This document shows, piece after piece, positions 18,279-27,702 of a stretch of 64,000 bases of DNA. A model generated the notes under the pieces. That model was not told the origin of the DNA, made no database searches, and was given only the letters and a program-made list of their open reading frames with translations. Source of the stretch: Croceivirga thetidis (lineage in GTDB: Bacteria > Bacteroidota > Bacteroidia > Flavobacteriales > Flavobacteriaceae); NCBI RefSeq assembly GCF_012272815.1, contig NZ_JAAWWL010000002.1, positions 1,626,460 to 1,690,459 of the forward strand, written 5' to 3'. The translations under genes and the position numbers were made by a program. Within the stretch, counting starts at the first letter, position 1. Each line of letters starts with the position of its first letter.

Positions 18279-19321
18279 TCGTTCAATTGCAATTCTCCTA
18301 AAGGACCATTTGCAATTCCTTCAACCATAGGTATGGATTTATTTACAATAGCTGCCATATGACTAAAATCCATTTCGGATATTTCGTCGTCTGGCTTATG
18401 ATAAAAGTCAAAGTTGGTAAAATCAAAGGTGCAATATGTCTGGGCGGGAACACCAAATTCTTGTGCAAAAGGATAATTGTCCGACCTAAAAAAGAGTTGG
18501 TACTGCTTCGCAGTTGGCAAATATCCTATAAGCTTTCCCCCTGCATATGTATTACTCACCTCCGCCAAGTTTGATTTTTCATAGCCGGTCACATACATTT
18601 CATAATCCTTATCACGTAAGGGGACTCCCACCATTTCAAAATTCAACATAGCGTAGAGGTTTAGATTTTCACCCTTCATGCGTTTAGCTAAATGTTTGGA
18701 ACCCAAAAGACCTTTTTCTTCGGCACTGAACAAAGCAAAAATCAAACTTCGTTTATTGGTCTTCATTGAACCGAAATAACGTGCCAGTTCAAGTACGGTT
18801 GTGGTACCCGAAGCGTTGTCGTTTGCCCCATTGGCGATAGTATCGCCGTTGACTGCACCAACTATTCCAATATGGTCATAATGTGCCCCAATAACAATAT
18901 ATTCGTTCTTTAGTATTGGGTCGTTTCCTTCAACTACGCCCACCATATTAAATGCCTCAGGTGAAAAATTGGAGAGCACATCTCTGTAGGAAGCGTAGTA
19001 AGGCTTTACCCCAGAGGCAGTGAATTTTGCTTCAATAAATTTTGCAGCTTTCTCTATACCCTTAGAACCTGAATCCCTTCCTTTTAAATCATCAGAAGCC
19101 AAAAAATTCATGATTTCAGTTATTCCCTGAACATTTGAAAAAGCGACCTCTTTTATCTCTTTTTGAGAACTGGTTGTAACTGTTGTTCCAATAGGATTTG
19201 GTTCTGCTGGTGGTAATGGTGGAGTTGCTTGGATTACGGCATTGTCAGGAGTCTGAACCATTTGGGTACCACCACATGCAACAAAAACAACAAGGATTAA
19301 TGATATAAGGATACTTTTCAT
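18275..19321 (-). CDS. M28-family zinc aminopeptidase, lipoprotein
   Basis: 348 residues. The signal peptide ends in VVFVACGG, so Cys16 is the probable lipidated residue. The M28 zinc ligands are visible in GAHYDHIG, GANDNASGTTTVLEL, FSAEEKGLLGS and the late YHKPDDE. The family consists of exopeptidases, here attached to the periplasmic or outer face. A Pro-rich linker (residues 27-45) precedes the catalytic domain. It leads a minus-strand run with the SDR and the oxygenase genes. Confidence 0.88.
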   Translation of the reverse strand: MKSILISLILVVFVACGGTQMVQTPDNAVIQATPPLPPAEPNPIGTTVTTSSQKEIKEVAFSNVQGITEIMNFLASDDLKGRDSGSKGIEKAAKFIEAKFTASGVKPYYASYRDVLSNFSPEAFNMVGVVEGNDPILKNEYIVIGAHYDHIGIVGAVNGDTIANGANDNASGTTTVLELARYFGSMKTNKRSLIFALFSAEEKGLLGSKHLAKRMKGENLNLYAMLNFEMVGVPLRDKDYEMYVTGYEKSNLAEVSNTYAGGKLIGYLPTAKQYQLFFRSDNYPFAQEFGVPAQTYCTFDFTNFDFYHKPDDEISEMDFSHMAAIVNKSIPMVEGIANGPLGELQLNE

Positions 19322-19349
19322 CGTAAAGCATTTTGGATTAGGCTAAAGA

Positions 19350-19380
19350 TAAAAAAAGCATCCTGCGCCAACAGGATGCC
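19350..19380 (-). terminator. Rho-independent terminator of the pyruvate dehydrogenase operon
   Basis: GCATCCTG (19358-19365) and CAGGATGC (19372-19379) form an eight-bp stem with a six-base loop. On the minus strand it is followed by seven T. It lies 30 bases after the E2 stop codon. Confidence 0.85.
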
Positions 19381-19409
19381 TTATTTTATTTTGGAGGGTT
19401 TCTAAAAAT

Positions 19410-21083
19410 CTAAGCAAGCATCGTCACTGGATTCTCTAAATAAGCCCTTAAAGTTTGTAAAAATTGTGCTCCTGTAGCTCCGTCTACTGTTCTGTGATCA
19501 CACGCAAGGGTTATTTTCATTGTGCTACCTGCAACGATTTCACCATTTTTAACCACAGGCTTATCCACAATGGCACCTACCGATAGAATTGCTGAGTTCG
19601 GTTGGTTGATGATAGAAGTGAACTCTAAAATTCCAAACATACCAAGATTGGAAACCGTAAACGTGCTTCCTTCCATCTCATCTGGTTTAATCTTTTTGTT
19701 TCGCGCCCTACCGGCCAAATCTTTTACTGAGGCTCCTATTTGGGTCAAGGTCATTTGGTCAGCGAACTTTAAAACGGGAACTACCAATCCTTCATCCACA
19801 GCAACGGCGACACCCATATGCACGTGGTGATTGTAAATAGTTGAATCCCCGTTCCAACTAGTATTAACCTGCGGATGCTTTTTCAAGGCCATTGCACAGG
19901 CCTTAAGTACCATGTCATTAAACGAAACCTTGATATCAGGCAGACTATTTATTTGTGCCCTTGAAGCTTTGGCATTATCCATATCAACCTCAATGGTCAA
20001 ATAATAATGTGGCGCAGAGAATTTAGATTCGCTCAAACGCTTGGCGATAACCTTACGCATTTGAGAATTCTTAACCTCTTCCCTGCTCTCTTCACCTACG
20101 GGTAAATTTATTGGTGCAACTGGTGCTGATGCAACCGCAGTTGAACTGTCCGAAGCAGCATTTGAAACTACTGCTGGAGCAGCAGCTTTTGCGGCTGTAG
20201 AAAAGTTTTCAATATCACGTTTAACTATTCTACCATTATCACCGGTTCCTGTAACCTCAGCTAAATTTATTCCTTTATCAGCAGCCATTTTCTTAGCCAA
20301 CGGCGAAGCGAATATTTTACCTCCTGTGGTGTTGTCTGATGTAGCTACAGCTTGATTTTCTGCTGCACTTGAAGACTCAGTTTTTTGCTCAGAACTTTGA
20401 GTCGACTCAGCAGGTTTTTCTGGACCTCCGGAGGCGTGCGCTTTAAGCACCGCGTCTACATCGGTACCTTCAGGTCCAATAATAGCCAAAAGAGAGTCTA
20501 CGGGAGCACCTTCTCCTTCTTGTATTCCAATATGAATTAAGGTACCCTCATGAAAGGATTCAAACTCCATAGTAGCCTTATCAGTTTCGATTTCAGCAAG
20601 GATATCTCCTTCTTCAACAGAATCACCGACATTCTTTAACCAGGAAGCAACAGTACCCTCCTCCATGGTATCACTTAATCGAGGCATCGTAATTATTTCA
20701 ACTCCTTCAGGCATTGCCGCTGCCTCAGAAGAAGCCGAGTAAGAAGTTGATGTTGTCTCTGCGGTATCATTTTCCGGAACAGCTTCACTTTCTTTGGTAT
20801 CACTTGGTGCTGCCGACCCGTTCAACAAAGCGGTAATATCCTCACCTTCATCACCAATAATTGCCAGTAATGAATCAACAGGAGCACCATCACCTTCTTG
20901 TATTCCAATATGAAGTAAGGTACCCTCATGAAAAGATTCAAACTCCATTGTTGCTTTGTCAGTCTCAATCTCAGCAAGAATATCACCTTCTTCTACCTTG
21001 TCACCAACATTTTTCAACCATTTAGCAACGGTACCTTCTTCCATGGTATCGCTTAAACGGGGCATATTGATTACTTCTGCCAT
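19410..21083 (-). CDS. aceF: pyruvate dehydrogenase complex E2, dihydrolipoyl acetyltransferase
   Basis: 557 residues. Two lipoyl domains lie at about 1-80 and 128-206, each with the lipoylation site ETDKATMEFES (Lys43 and Lys169). They are joined by Ala/Ser/Glu-rich linkers. A peripheral subunit-binding domain follows (FASPLAKKMAADKG, GTGDNGRIVKRDI, about 258-295) and then the catalytic domain with CDHRTVDGATG (active-site His) near the C-terminus. It transfers the acetyl group to CoA. It starts three bases after the pdhA stop. The E1 beta and E3 genes are not in the window. Confidence 0.93.
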   Translation of the reverse strand: MAEVINMPRLSDTMEEGTVAKWLKNVGDKVEEGDILAEIETDKATMEFESFHEGTLLHIGIQEGDGAPVDSLLAIIGDEGEDITALLNGSAAPSDTKESEAVPENDTAETTSTSYSASSEAAAMPEGVEIITMPRLSDTMEEGTVASWLKNVGDSVEEGDILAEIETDKATMEFESFHEGTLIHIGIQEGEGAPVDSLLAIIGPEGTDVDAVLKAHASGGPEKPAESTQSSEQKTESSSAAENQAVATSDNTTGGKIFASPLAKKMAADKGINLAEVTGTGDNGRIVKRDIENFSTAAKAAAPAVVSNAASDSSTAVASAPVAPINLPVGEESREEVKNSQMRKVIAKRLSESKFSAPHYYLTIEVDMDNAKASRAQINSLPDIKVSFNDMVLKACAMALKKHPQVNTSWNGDSTIYNHHVHMGVAVAVDEGLVVPVLKFADQMTLTQIGASVKDLAGRARNKKIKPDEMEGSTFTVSNLGMFGILEFTSIINQPNSAILSVGAIVDKPVVKNGEIVAGSTMKITLACDHRTVDGATGAQFLQTLRAYLENPVTMLA

Positions 21084-21086
21084 AGC

Positions 21087-22085
21087 TTATAATTTATGTG
21101 CTAAAAATGGATAATCTTCTTGTTCGTATACCATATCGTACAGTTGTTGAACTGGTGGGAAATCTGAATCTTCGGCGAACTTCTCACATTCAGATACCAT
21201 TTTTTTGACCTTTTTGTCCATTTCTTTGATTTCGTCCTCAGTGGCATAGCCTTTTTCTAAAATCACATCCTTCACCTGAGTAATCGGGTCAATCTTTTTA
21301 TACTCCTCAACCTCTTCTTTTGTTCGATAGTGCTGTGCATCTGACATAGAGTGACCTCGGTAACGATAGGTCTTCATCTCTAAGAATGTAGGACCTCCTC
21401 CGGTTCTCGCCCTTTCAATGGCTATATCCATTTCTTTTGCCACAGTTACCGGGTCCATACCGTCAACAGGAGCACAAGGCATTTCATAACCCAGTCCCAA
21501 TTTCCAGATTTCCGTGGAATGCGATGTTCTCGCTACTGAAGTACCCATAGCATATCCATTATTTTCACAAATAAATACCACGGGCAATTGCCAAAGCATG
21601 GCCAAATTGAAGGCTTCGTGCAGCGAACCTTGTCTAACTGCACCGTCACCCATATAACAAAGGGTTACCGAATCTCTTTTAAAATATTTGTCCGCAAAGG
21701 CCAGGCCAGCACCGAGAGGTATTTGACCTCCAACGATACCATGACCACCGTAGAATCTATTTTCTTTCGAGAAGATGTGCATGGAACCGCCCATACCTTT
21801 AGAGGTTCCTGTTACCTTACCATATAATTCAGCCATGACCATTTTTGGGTCAGCACCCATTCCAATCGGCTGCACATGATTTCTGTAGGCCGTTATCATT
21901 CGGTCTTTGGTTAAATCCATGGCATGGAGCGCACCAGCTAAAACAGCTTCCTGACCGTTATATAGGTGCAAAAACCCACGCACTTTTTGTTGAATATAAA
22001 CCGCTGCAAGCTTGTCTTCGAACTTGCGCCAAAACAACATATCCTCGTACCATTTAAGGTAAACTTCTTTGGTGATTTTTTTCAT
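21087..22085 (-). CDS. pdhA: pyruvate dehydrogenase E1 component, alpha subunit
   Basis: 332 residues. The thiamine diphosphate motif runs from GDGAVRQGSLHEAFNLA to ICENN (near residues 160-190), and YRYRGHSMSDAQHYR matches the conserved loop of alpha subunits. The N-terminal KLAAVYIQQKVRGFLHLYNGQEA fits as well. It decarboxylates pyruvate together with a beta subunit encoded elsewhere, which is usual in Flavobacteriia. It is transcribed just ahead of E2. Confidence 0.93.
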   Translation of the reverse strand: MKKITKEVYLKWYEDMLFWRKFEDKLAAVYIQQKVRGFLHLYNGQEAVLAGALHAMDLTKDRMITAYRNHVQPIGMGADPKMVMAELYGKVTGTSKGMGGSMHIFSKENRFYGGHGIVGGQIPLGAGLAFADKYFKRDSVTLCYMGDGAVRQGSLHEAFNLAMLWQLPVVFICENNGYAMGTSVARTSHSTEIWKLGLGYEMPCAPVDGMDPVTVAKEMDIAIERARTGGGPTFLEMKTYRYRGHSMSDAQHYRTKEEVEEYKKIDPITQVKDVILEKGYATEDEIKEMDKKVKKMVSECEKFAEDSDFPPVQQLYDMVYEQEDYPFLAHKL

Positions 22086-22164
22086 TTAGGACGATATAAG
22101 TTAGTCTTCGTTTTTCAAAAGGAAAACAAAAATACATATATATCCGCTTTAGCGAAAATGCAGC

Positions 22165-22656
22165 TTAAGAATCAAACAAAAAAGAGTTATCAAAACCCAA
22201 AGGCAACAAATTTGTCATGGAATCGACAACAAAAATATCGCCTTTCTCTCCTCTTAAGATAAGACGTATGGGCGATTTTTGTTTTGTTTCATATTCGGAA
22301 ATGGCCTGTCTGCAATTTCCACATGGGCCAGCAGGACGATCAACCAAATATTCCTTTGAGGCTGCACTAATAGCAATGGCGGTAATAGTTTGGTTTGGAA
22401 AGTTGGCCCCTGCATGAAAAATTGCCACACGTTCGGCACACAGCCCGGAGGGATAGGATGCATTCTCTTGATTATTACCCAAAACTATCTCGCCATTCTG
22501 AAGTAAAACTGCGGCACCAACCTGAAAGTTTGAATACGGCGCATAGGCCTTATTACGAATTTCCTCTGCTTTTTCCAATAACCCCACAAGTTCTTTCGGT
22601 AATTCATCAGTAGACTGATAAACTTCTAACTCAAATCCAATCTTCTTTTTTACCAT
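22165..22656 (-). CDS. cdd: cytidine deaminase
   Basis: 163 residues. The zinc-dependent deaminase motifs are PSGLCAERVAIFHAG (Cys-Ala-Glu) and GPCGNCRQAISEY (PCxxC), with the substrate segment YSNFQVGAAVLL before them. It turns cytidine into uridine for pyrimidine salvage. Position between pdhA and porV is the conserved flavobacterial order. A terminator separates it from porV upstream. Confidence 0.92.
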   Translation of the reverse strand: MVKKKIGFELEVYQSTDELPKELVGLLEKAEEIRNKAYAPYSNFQVGAAVLLQNGEIVLGNNQENASYPSGLCAERVAIFHAGANFPNQTITAIAISAASKEYLVDRPAGPCGNCRQAISEYETKQKSPIRLILRGEKGDIFVVDSMTNLLPLGFDNSFLFDS

Positions 22657-22679
22657 AACTTTCAGATTATATCAAAAAT

Positions 22680-22708
22680 AAAAAACCTCGACATTGGCCG
22701 AGGTTTTC
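22680..22708 (-). terminator. Rho-independent terminator after porV
   Basis: AAAACCTCG (22682-22690) and CGAGGTTTT (22699-22707) form a nine-bp stem with an eight-base loop; the minus strand continues into T. It lies 25 bases after the porV stop. Confidence 0.85.
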
Positions 22709-22732
22709 AATTATATATCGAAATTGATTTTT

Positions 22733-23884
22733 TTAATCATTGAAAAATTCTTCACCCAAATTAAATGTCAAAGAAAAACGCAAGGTATTCTCCAATGGGT
22801 TTTGAATTTGCGATGTTGAAAACAGATACGAAAGATCTATCTGGGCCGATCTAAATTTAAAACCTGCCCCAATCGTAGCAAATTGTCTTGCACCCTTTTC
22901 AGGACTTTCATTAAAATAACCTGCTCTAACCATAAATGAATTTTGGTATTTATACTCAGCACCTAAGGCCCAAGTAATCTCTTGTAATTCTTCACTAAAT
23001 CCATCTGGTGAATCTCCAAAAGATTCAAAGACCCCATTAAAAAAGCTAATATTTTGATATTGATCGTTATCTGCCTGATCAAGGTCACCATCACCATCAA
23101 AATCACGAGGTGTCGGAACCAATAATTTATTGAATTCGGTATACAGGCCAAGAACATTATCTTGGTCTAAAATGAAATCAAATCCAGCTCCAAATTTCAG
23201 GTTAGCAGGCAAGAAGTTTTCTTGACCTCCTTCATCGTATTGAATTTTCCCTCCAAGGTTGGAAATATTAAAACCTGCTCTCCAACGACCATCGAAAGCA
23301 TTGTAAGCAATTTCTCTAGATCTGTAATATCCGGCAACATCCACGGCAAAAGTATTTGCTGCTTGTGAATCTTGGGTGCCGTCTTGTAAACGTAAGTTTG
23401 AACTGATGAATCGACCTCCAACTGCCATGGAAAAGGTTTCGCTCAGCTTCAGTGAATAAGAACCATCAATGGCAAACTCGTTAGGCTTCACCGTAGTTCC
23501 TTGATCATCAAAAGACTGGCGAAGTTCTATTTCACCCAAACCAAAGTATCTCAAGCTAACTGCGAAGGCACTTTGTTCATTGATTTTATTAAAATAACTA
23601 GCGTTCAAAAGGGCAATATCGGTAACTATACTCTCCAAATAAGGGGTATAACTTGCTCCTATTCCCATTTTTCGTTCTGCGAATGCGAATTTAGCCGGGT
23701 TCCATTGTTGGCTAAAAGCATCTACAGAGGTAGCAACGCCCATTTCTCCCATTCCAGCCGCACGGGCATCTGACGAAATAGTTAAAAATGGTACTGCAGT
23801 TGTTATGACGCGGTCTTGTTGTGAAAAAACAATAAGTGAGGCAAATAGAAATGCCGCGAGTAGTAACTTTTTCATTTTATCCAT
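22733..23884 (-). CDS. porV: type IX secretion outer membrane protein PorV
   Basis: 383 residues (380 if the second ATG at 23875 is used). After a signal peptide ending at VFSQQ, the motif SSDARAAGMGEMGVATSVDAF, then QQWNPAKFAF, is characteristic of PorV/LptO and the related PorQ/FadL-like barrels. The rest is an amphipathic beta-barrel with Gly/Tyr-rich strands and an acidic insertion (FDGDGDLDQADNDQ near residue 255). PorV shuttles cargo with C-terminal T9SS signals from the translocon to the sortase PorU. The porU gene is not beside it. Confidence 0.9.
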   Translation of the reverse strand: MDKMKKLLLAAFLFASLIVFSQQDRVITTAVPFLTISSDARAAGMGEMGVATSVDAFSQQWNPAKFAFAERKMGIGASYTPYLESIVTDIALLNASYFNKINEQSAFAVSLRYFGLGEIELRQSFDDQGTTVKPNEFAIDGSYSLKLSETFSMAVGGRFISSNLRLQDGTQDSQAANTFAVDVAGYYRSREIAYNAFDGRWRAGFNISNLGGKIQYDEGGQENFLPANLKFGAGFDFILDQDNVLGLYTEFNKLLVPTPRDFDGDGDLDQADNDQYQNISFFNGVFESFGDSPDGFSEELQEITWALGAEYKYQNSFMVRAGYFNESPEKGARQFATIGAGFKFRSAQIDLSYLFSTSQIQNPLENTLRFSLTFNLGEEFFND

Positions 23885-24229
23885 TTAGTTAATAGCAGTT
23901 CGTTCTTTTGAAAGCGCATTTCTAGAAACATAGAATTGCACAAATATATGTCGTTAACGCTTTTTTGCACGAATTCTTATGAATAGTGCATTTTTTTTCG
24001 ATGTATATCCCTTTTAGTCGATTTTGAGTTTGAAGCTAGATTACAATTCACCATACTATTGCGAGAAATATTTCGTTTCAATAGTTGAAAGTTCGCTCAA
24101 AAGTTTTGGTAAAATATTTTTAAACCATAAAATATATGCCAGTACTTTTCGTTTTTAGTGGCGAGATACTATTTAGAACAGATAAATTAAAGTATCCGAT
24201 AAAGTCGGAATTTGAACTCAAATCCTATT
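23885..24229. promoter_or_regulatory. porV-gldJ divergent intergenic region
   Basis: 345 AT-rich bases must hold both outward promoters. I see a -7-like TACTTTTC at 24143-24150 facing gldJ but no properly spaced -33 box. A weak hairpin (TGCAC/GTGCA, 23966-23990) followed by eight T faces gldJ. There is no coding remnant of porU. Confidence 0.4.
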
Positions 24230-25888
24230 ATGAAAAAACACTTGACTAAAGTTGTACTATCTTGTTTGGTTATCGCAGGGAGCCTTTCAAGTTGTTCAAA
24301 ATCTTCATCGTCTTCAAAGAATGTGTCAAGGGCGACCGGATGGAAAATAAATGCCAAAGAAGGTGGTTTTGAATACAACTCAGATTTTAAAGAACAAGAG
24401 ACACCACCGGGAACGGTCTTTATTGAAGGTGGAACATTTACTAAAGGTAAGGTCCAAGATGACATCATGCACGATTGGAATAATACCCCTACCCAACAGC
24501 ATGTGCAGTCCTTCTACATGGATGAAACCGAGGTAACCAATAAAATGTACATGGAGTACTTGGATTACCTTAAGAAGGTTTATCCTCCTGAGGACCCCAA
24601 ATATGAAAACATTTACAAGGGCGCTTTACCAGATACCTTGGTATGGAGAAACCGTTTAGGGTTCAATGAAACCATGACCAACAATTATTTAAGGCACCCA
24701 GCTTATGCAGAGTATCCTGTTGTTGGTGTGAACTGGGTTCAAGCCACGCAATATGCCGAATGGAGAACTGATAGGGTAAACGAGATTCAACTGGTGCGTG
24801 AGGGCTTCTTAGCCGAAGACGCAATGTATGCACCTATAAATGGAGAAATCGAAGGTACTTTCAGTACTGAAGCCTATCTCAATAATCCGGAATCGGTCTA
24901 TCAAGGTCAAATTGATTCACTACAAGGAAAAAAGAAAAAAGATTCCATTAACACTTTTGCAAAAAGAAGTAGTGGTATCATCATGCCCGAATATCGCCTA
25001 CCAACAGAAACGGAGTGGGAATATGCAGCTCAGGCCCTGATAGGATCAAGGGAATACAATAACTACCGCGGTAGAAAGAAATATCCTTGGGAAGGTGACT
25101 ATACCCGTAACGGCCAACGTGTAGGTCGCGGAGATCAGTTAGCGAACTTCAAACAAGGAAAAGGTGATTACGGCGGAATTGCCGGATGGTCAGACGATGG
25201 AGCTGATATTACCGCACAAGTAAAAAGTTACAAGCCGAATGATTTTGGATTATATGATATGTCAGGTAACGTCAGTGAATGGGTTGCAGATGTATACCGC
25301 CCAATTGTAGATGACCAAATAAGTGATTTCAACTATTACCGAGGTAACGTTTTTAAGAAAAAAGCGATCGGTGAAGATGGGAAAGTACAAGTTTTAGAAG
25401 ATAAAATTGTTTATGACACCTTACCCAATGGAAAAATTGTGGCCATCAATTTACCTGGAGAAATCAAGGAAGTAGCCATAGGTGAAGAAGAAACTTATTT
25501 AAGAACCAATTTCGATAAGAGTGACAATAGAGGATACCGCGATGGTGATGCAGGATCTTCAAGGTTCTTTGAAAGATTTTCCGATGATGAAGACAATAAC
25601 CGTAAGATGTACGACGCCCCAAGACATAAGGTGGAAAGGGATTCTAGCGGAAACCTAATTCGTCAATATGATACATCGAATTATAGAACTTCTTTGATAA
25701 ACGATGAAGTACGTGTTTACAAAGGGGGTTCATGGCGAGATAGGGCTTTTTGGTTAGATCCGGCGCAACGCCGTTATTTACCACAGTACATGGCAACCGA
25801 CGATATAGGGTTTAGATGTGCTATGTCTAGGGTCGGATCAAAATCGAAATCCAAGAACAAAACGGTTAGACATAAGAAAGTTAGATAA
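24230..25888 (+). CDS. gldJ: gliding motility lipoprotein GldJ
   Basis: 552 residues from the ATG at 24230. The signal peptide ends in a lipobox (GSLSSCSK). The rest is a formylglycine-generating-enzyme/sulfatase-modifying-factor fold: PPGTVFIEGGTFTKG, SFYMDETEVTNKMYMEYLD, YPVVGVNWVQATQYAEWR, YRLPTETEWEYAA, GLYDMSGNVSEWVADVY and the closing YKGGSWRDRAFW with GFRCAMS. GldJ lacks enzyme activity in the known systems and forms, with GldK, the periplasmic ring of the gliding/T9SS apparatus. Its length, lipobox and neighbours porV and murF favour GldJ over GldK. Confidence 0.9.
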   Translation: MKKHLTKVVLSCLVIAGSLSSCSKSSSSSKNVSRATGWKINAKEGGFEYNSDFKEQETPPGTVFIEGGTFTKGKVQDDIMHDWNNTPTQQHVQSFYMDETEVTNKMYMEYLDYLKKVYPPEDPKYENIYKGALPDTLVWRNRLGFNETMTNNYLRHPAYAEYPVVGVNWVQATQYAEWRTDRVNEIQLVREGFLAEDAMYAPINGEIEGTFSTEAYLNNPESVYQGQIDSLQGKKKKDSINTFAKRSSGIIMPEYRLPTETEWEYAAQALIGSREYNNYRGRKKYPWEGDYTRNGQRVGRGDQLANFKQGKGDYGGIAGWSDDGADITAQVKSYKPNDFGLYDMSGNVSEWVADVYRPIVDDQISDFNYYRGNVFKKKAIGEDGKVQVLEDKIVYDTLPNGKIVAINLPGEIKEVAIGEEETYLRTNFDKSDNRGYRDGDAGSSRFFERFSDDEDNNRKMYDAPRHKVERDSSGNLIRQYDTSNYRTSLINDEVRVYKGGSWRDRAFWLDPAQRRYLPQYMATDDIGFRCAMSRVGSKSKSKNKTVRHKKVR

Positions 25889-25906
25889 CCGAAACTTGTA
25901 ATTAGA

Positions 25907-25942
25907 CAAAAAAGCCCTGACGTAAAAGTCAGGGCTTTTTTT
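25907..25942 (+). terminator. Rho-independent terminator after gldJ
   Basis: GCCCTGAC (25914-25921) pairs with GTCAGGGC (25928-25935), flanked by A on the left and a run of seven T on the right. It ends 12 bases before the murF start, so murF is probably read from readthrough or a promoter inside this stretch. Confidence 0.88.
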
Positions 25943-25953
25943 ATCTTCGAATT

Positions 25954-27228
25954 ATGGATTTAACACAATTGCACAATTATTTTCTTGACTCTAGACAAGT
26001 CTCTACTGACACTCGGAAAATTAAAAAAGGAAGTCTGTTCTTTGCATTAAAAGGTCCAAATTTCAATGCCAACTCATTTGCAGATGAAGCTCTTGAAAAA
26101 GGTGCTTCTTACGCAATTATTGATGAGAAAAAATATAGTACCTCAGAGCGCACCATTTTGGTGAACGATACTTTGGAAACCCTCCAAAAGTTGGCAAATT
26201 ATCATAGGAATTATTCTAACGCAAAGGTCGTTTCATTGACTGGAAGTAATGGAAAGACCACTACCAAGGAACTAATTCATCAAGTCTTATCGAAAAAATA
26301 TAGAACCATTGCCACCGAAGGAAACTTAAATAATCACATTGGCGTACCCTTAACATTACTATCCATAAAAAACGACACGGAAATAGCTATTGTTGAAATG
26401 GGAGCTAATCACCAAGGTGAAATAGCTTTTTTATGCGAACTCGCCCAACCCGATTTTGGGTACATTACCAATTTTGGGAAGGCTCATTTAGAAGGATTTG
26501 GCGGAGTTGAGGGCGTCATAAAAGGAAAAAGCGAACTTTACGATTACCTCTTGGCAAATGACAAATACGTTTTTTTAAATGCAGATGACCCTATTCAACT
26601 CGAAAAATTAAAGGGTTACATTAAAAAATTCGGGTTTAGCCAAACTGACCATCAATATTTCAACATTGAATTAAAAGGAATATCTCCCTTTGTAACCCTA
26701 CAATTCGATGAAACTGAAGTTAAAACAAAGTTGGTTGGCGAATACAATTTTGGCAATTGTGCCGTGTCTGTGCTGATTGGAAAATATTTTAATGTTGAGC
26801 AGGATGCCATTAGAAGCGCAATTGAAAGTTACACTCCAGAAAACAACCGCTCACAATTATTAGTTCAAAATGGCCATAATGTTGTTTTAGATGCTTACAA
26901 TGCAAATCCCACTAGTATGGAAGCGGCGTTGCGAACATTTGCAGCTAACAATACAGAAAACAAGTCCGTCTTTTTAGGAGATATGTTCGAACTAGGTAAA
27001 GATGCTGAAGCAGAACATCAAAACATTGCTGATTTGTGCGGTTTATTAGGTATCAAAAATGCTTATTTGGTTGGAGAGAATTTTGCAAAAACCAAGGGGG
27101 ATTACCATAAGTTCAGTTCCTTTGATGAATTTAAAACCAATATTAGCCTTAAGGAAATACCAAAGGGTGACATTTTAATTAAAGGATCACGAGGAATGGC
27201 CATGGAACGTATTTTAGAGATGCTTTGA
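25954..27228 (+). CDS. murF: UDP-N-acetylmuramoyl-tripeptide--D-alanyl-D-alanine ligase
   Basis: 424 residues. Mur ligase features in order: N-terminal substrate domain (VSTDTRKIKKGSLFFALKGPNFNAN), P-loop TGSNGKTTTKEL (near 97), VEMGANHQGEI, FGKAHLEGFGG, and the C-terminal domain with NNRSQLL, LDAYNANPTSMEAAL and FLGDMFELG. It adds D-Ala-D-Ala to the peptidoglycan precursor. The gldJ-murF order is common in Flavobacteriia. Confidence 0.94.
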   Translation: MDLTQLHNYFLDSRQVSTDTRKIKKGSLFFALKGPNFNANSFADEALEKGASYAIIDEKKYSTSERTILVNDTLETLQKLANYHRNYSNAKVVSLTGSNGKTTTKELIHQVLSKKYRTIATEGNLNNHIGVPLTLLSIKNDTEIAIVEMGANHQGEIAFLCELAQPDFGYITNFGKAHLEGFGGVEGVIKGKSELYDYLLANDKYVFLNADDPIQLEKLKGYIKKFGFSQTDHQYFNIELKGISPFVTLQFDETEVKTKLVGEYNFGNCAVSVLIGKYFNVEQDAIRSAIESYTPENNRSQLLVQNGHNVVLDAYNANPTSMEAALRTFAANNTENKSVFLGDMFELGKDAEAEHQNIADLCGLLGIKNAYLVGENFAKTKGDYHKFSSFDEFKTNISLKEIPKGDILIKGSRGMAMERILEML

Positions 27229-27312
27229 GCTCCTATATTTTTATCAAAATCAAAACCCCATTGAAATTTTTGGTTCTTCTTTCCGACTGAATTGCCATTC
27301 AATACAAGTAAA

Positions 27313-27690
27313 ATGGATAGGAGCATAATAATTTTTGACGCAGAATGTAATTTGTGCAACGGGGTTGTCGGCTGGCTTCTAAAATTTGCACCACAAGGAT
27401 TATTTGAATATGTGCCCTTTCAATCCCCCAAAGGACAACAATTACTAATCAAGTATGGTTTTCCTACCAAAGAATTAACGACTGTCATTCTGTTTGACGA
27501 AAAAGGGCCGCACACACATTCAGATGGTTTTTTGAAAATAATTGCACAAATTCCGAAATATAGACTTGTGGCCGCACTCTTGGCCTTTGTTCCTAAAATA
27601 ATTAGGGATACCATTTACAATATTGCATCAAAGAATAGGGTGCGTTGGTTTGGAAGGTCAGAAAATTGCGTAGTTCAATATGCCAAATAA
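27313..27690 (+). CDS. DCC-family thiol-disulfide oxidoreductase-like protein (DUF393)
   Basis: 125 residues from the ATG at 27313. The N-terminal IIIFDAECNLCNGVVGWLLK carries the DxxC-x-x-C arrangement of the DCC family; VPFQSPKGQQLL and HSDGFLKIIA fit the remaining family pattern. A redox role is presumed from the paired cysteines, not proven. Its stop is 12 bases from the convergent AraC gene. Confidence 0.82.
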   Translation: MDRSIIIFDAECNLCNGVVGWLLKFAPQGLFEYVPFQSPKGQQLLIKYGFPTKELTTVILFDEKGPHTHSDGFLKIIAQIPKYRLVAALLAFVPKIIRDTIYNIASKNRVRWFGRSENCVVQYAK

Positions 27691-27702
27691 TCGATAGGTT
27701 AT

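Noticed and set aside
23966..23998. Hairpin plus eight T in the porV-gldJ gap as a terminator
   Set aside because: The stem has only five continuous base pairs with a long loop, and no plus-strand gene lies before it.
24230..25888. Sulfatase-maturing formylglycine enzyme for the sulfatase at 44 kb
   Set aside because: Lipobox, length and the porV/murF neighbourhood identify GldJ, a structural member of that fold.
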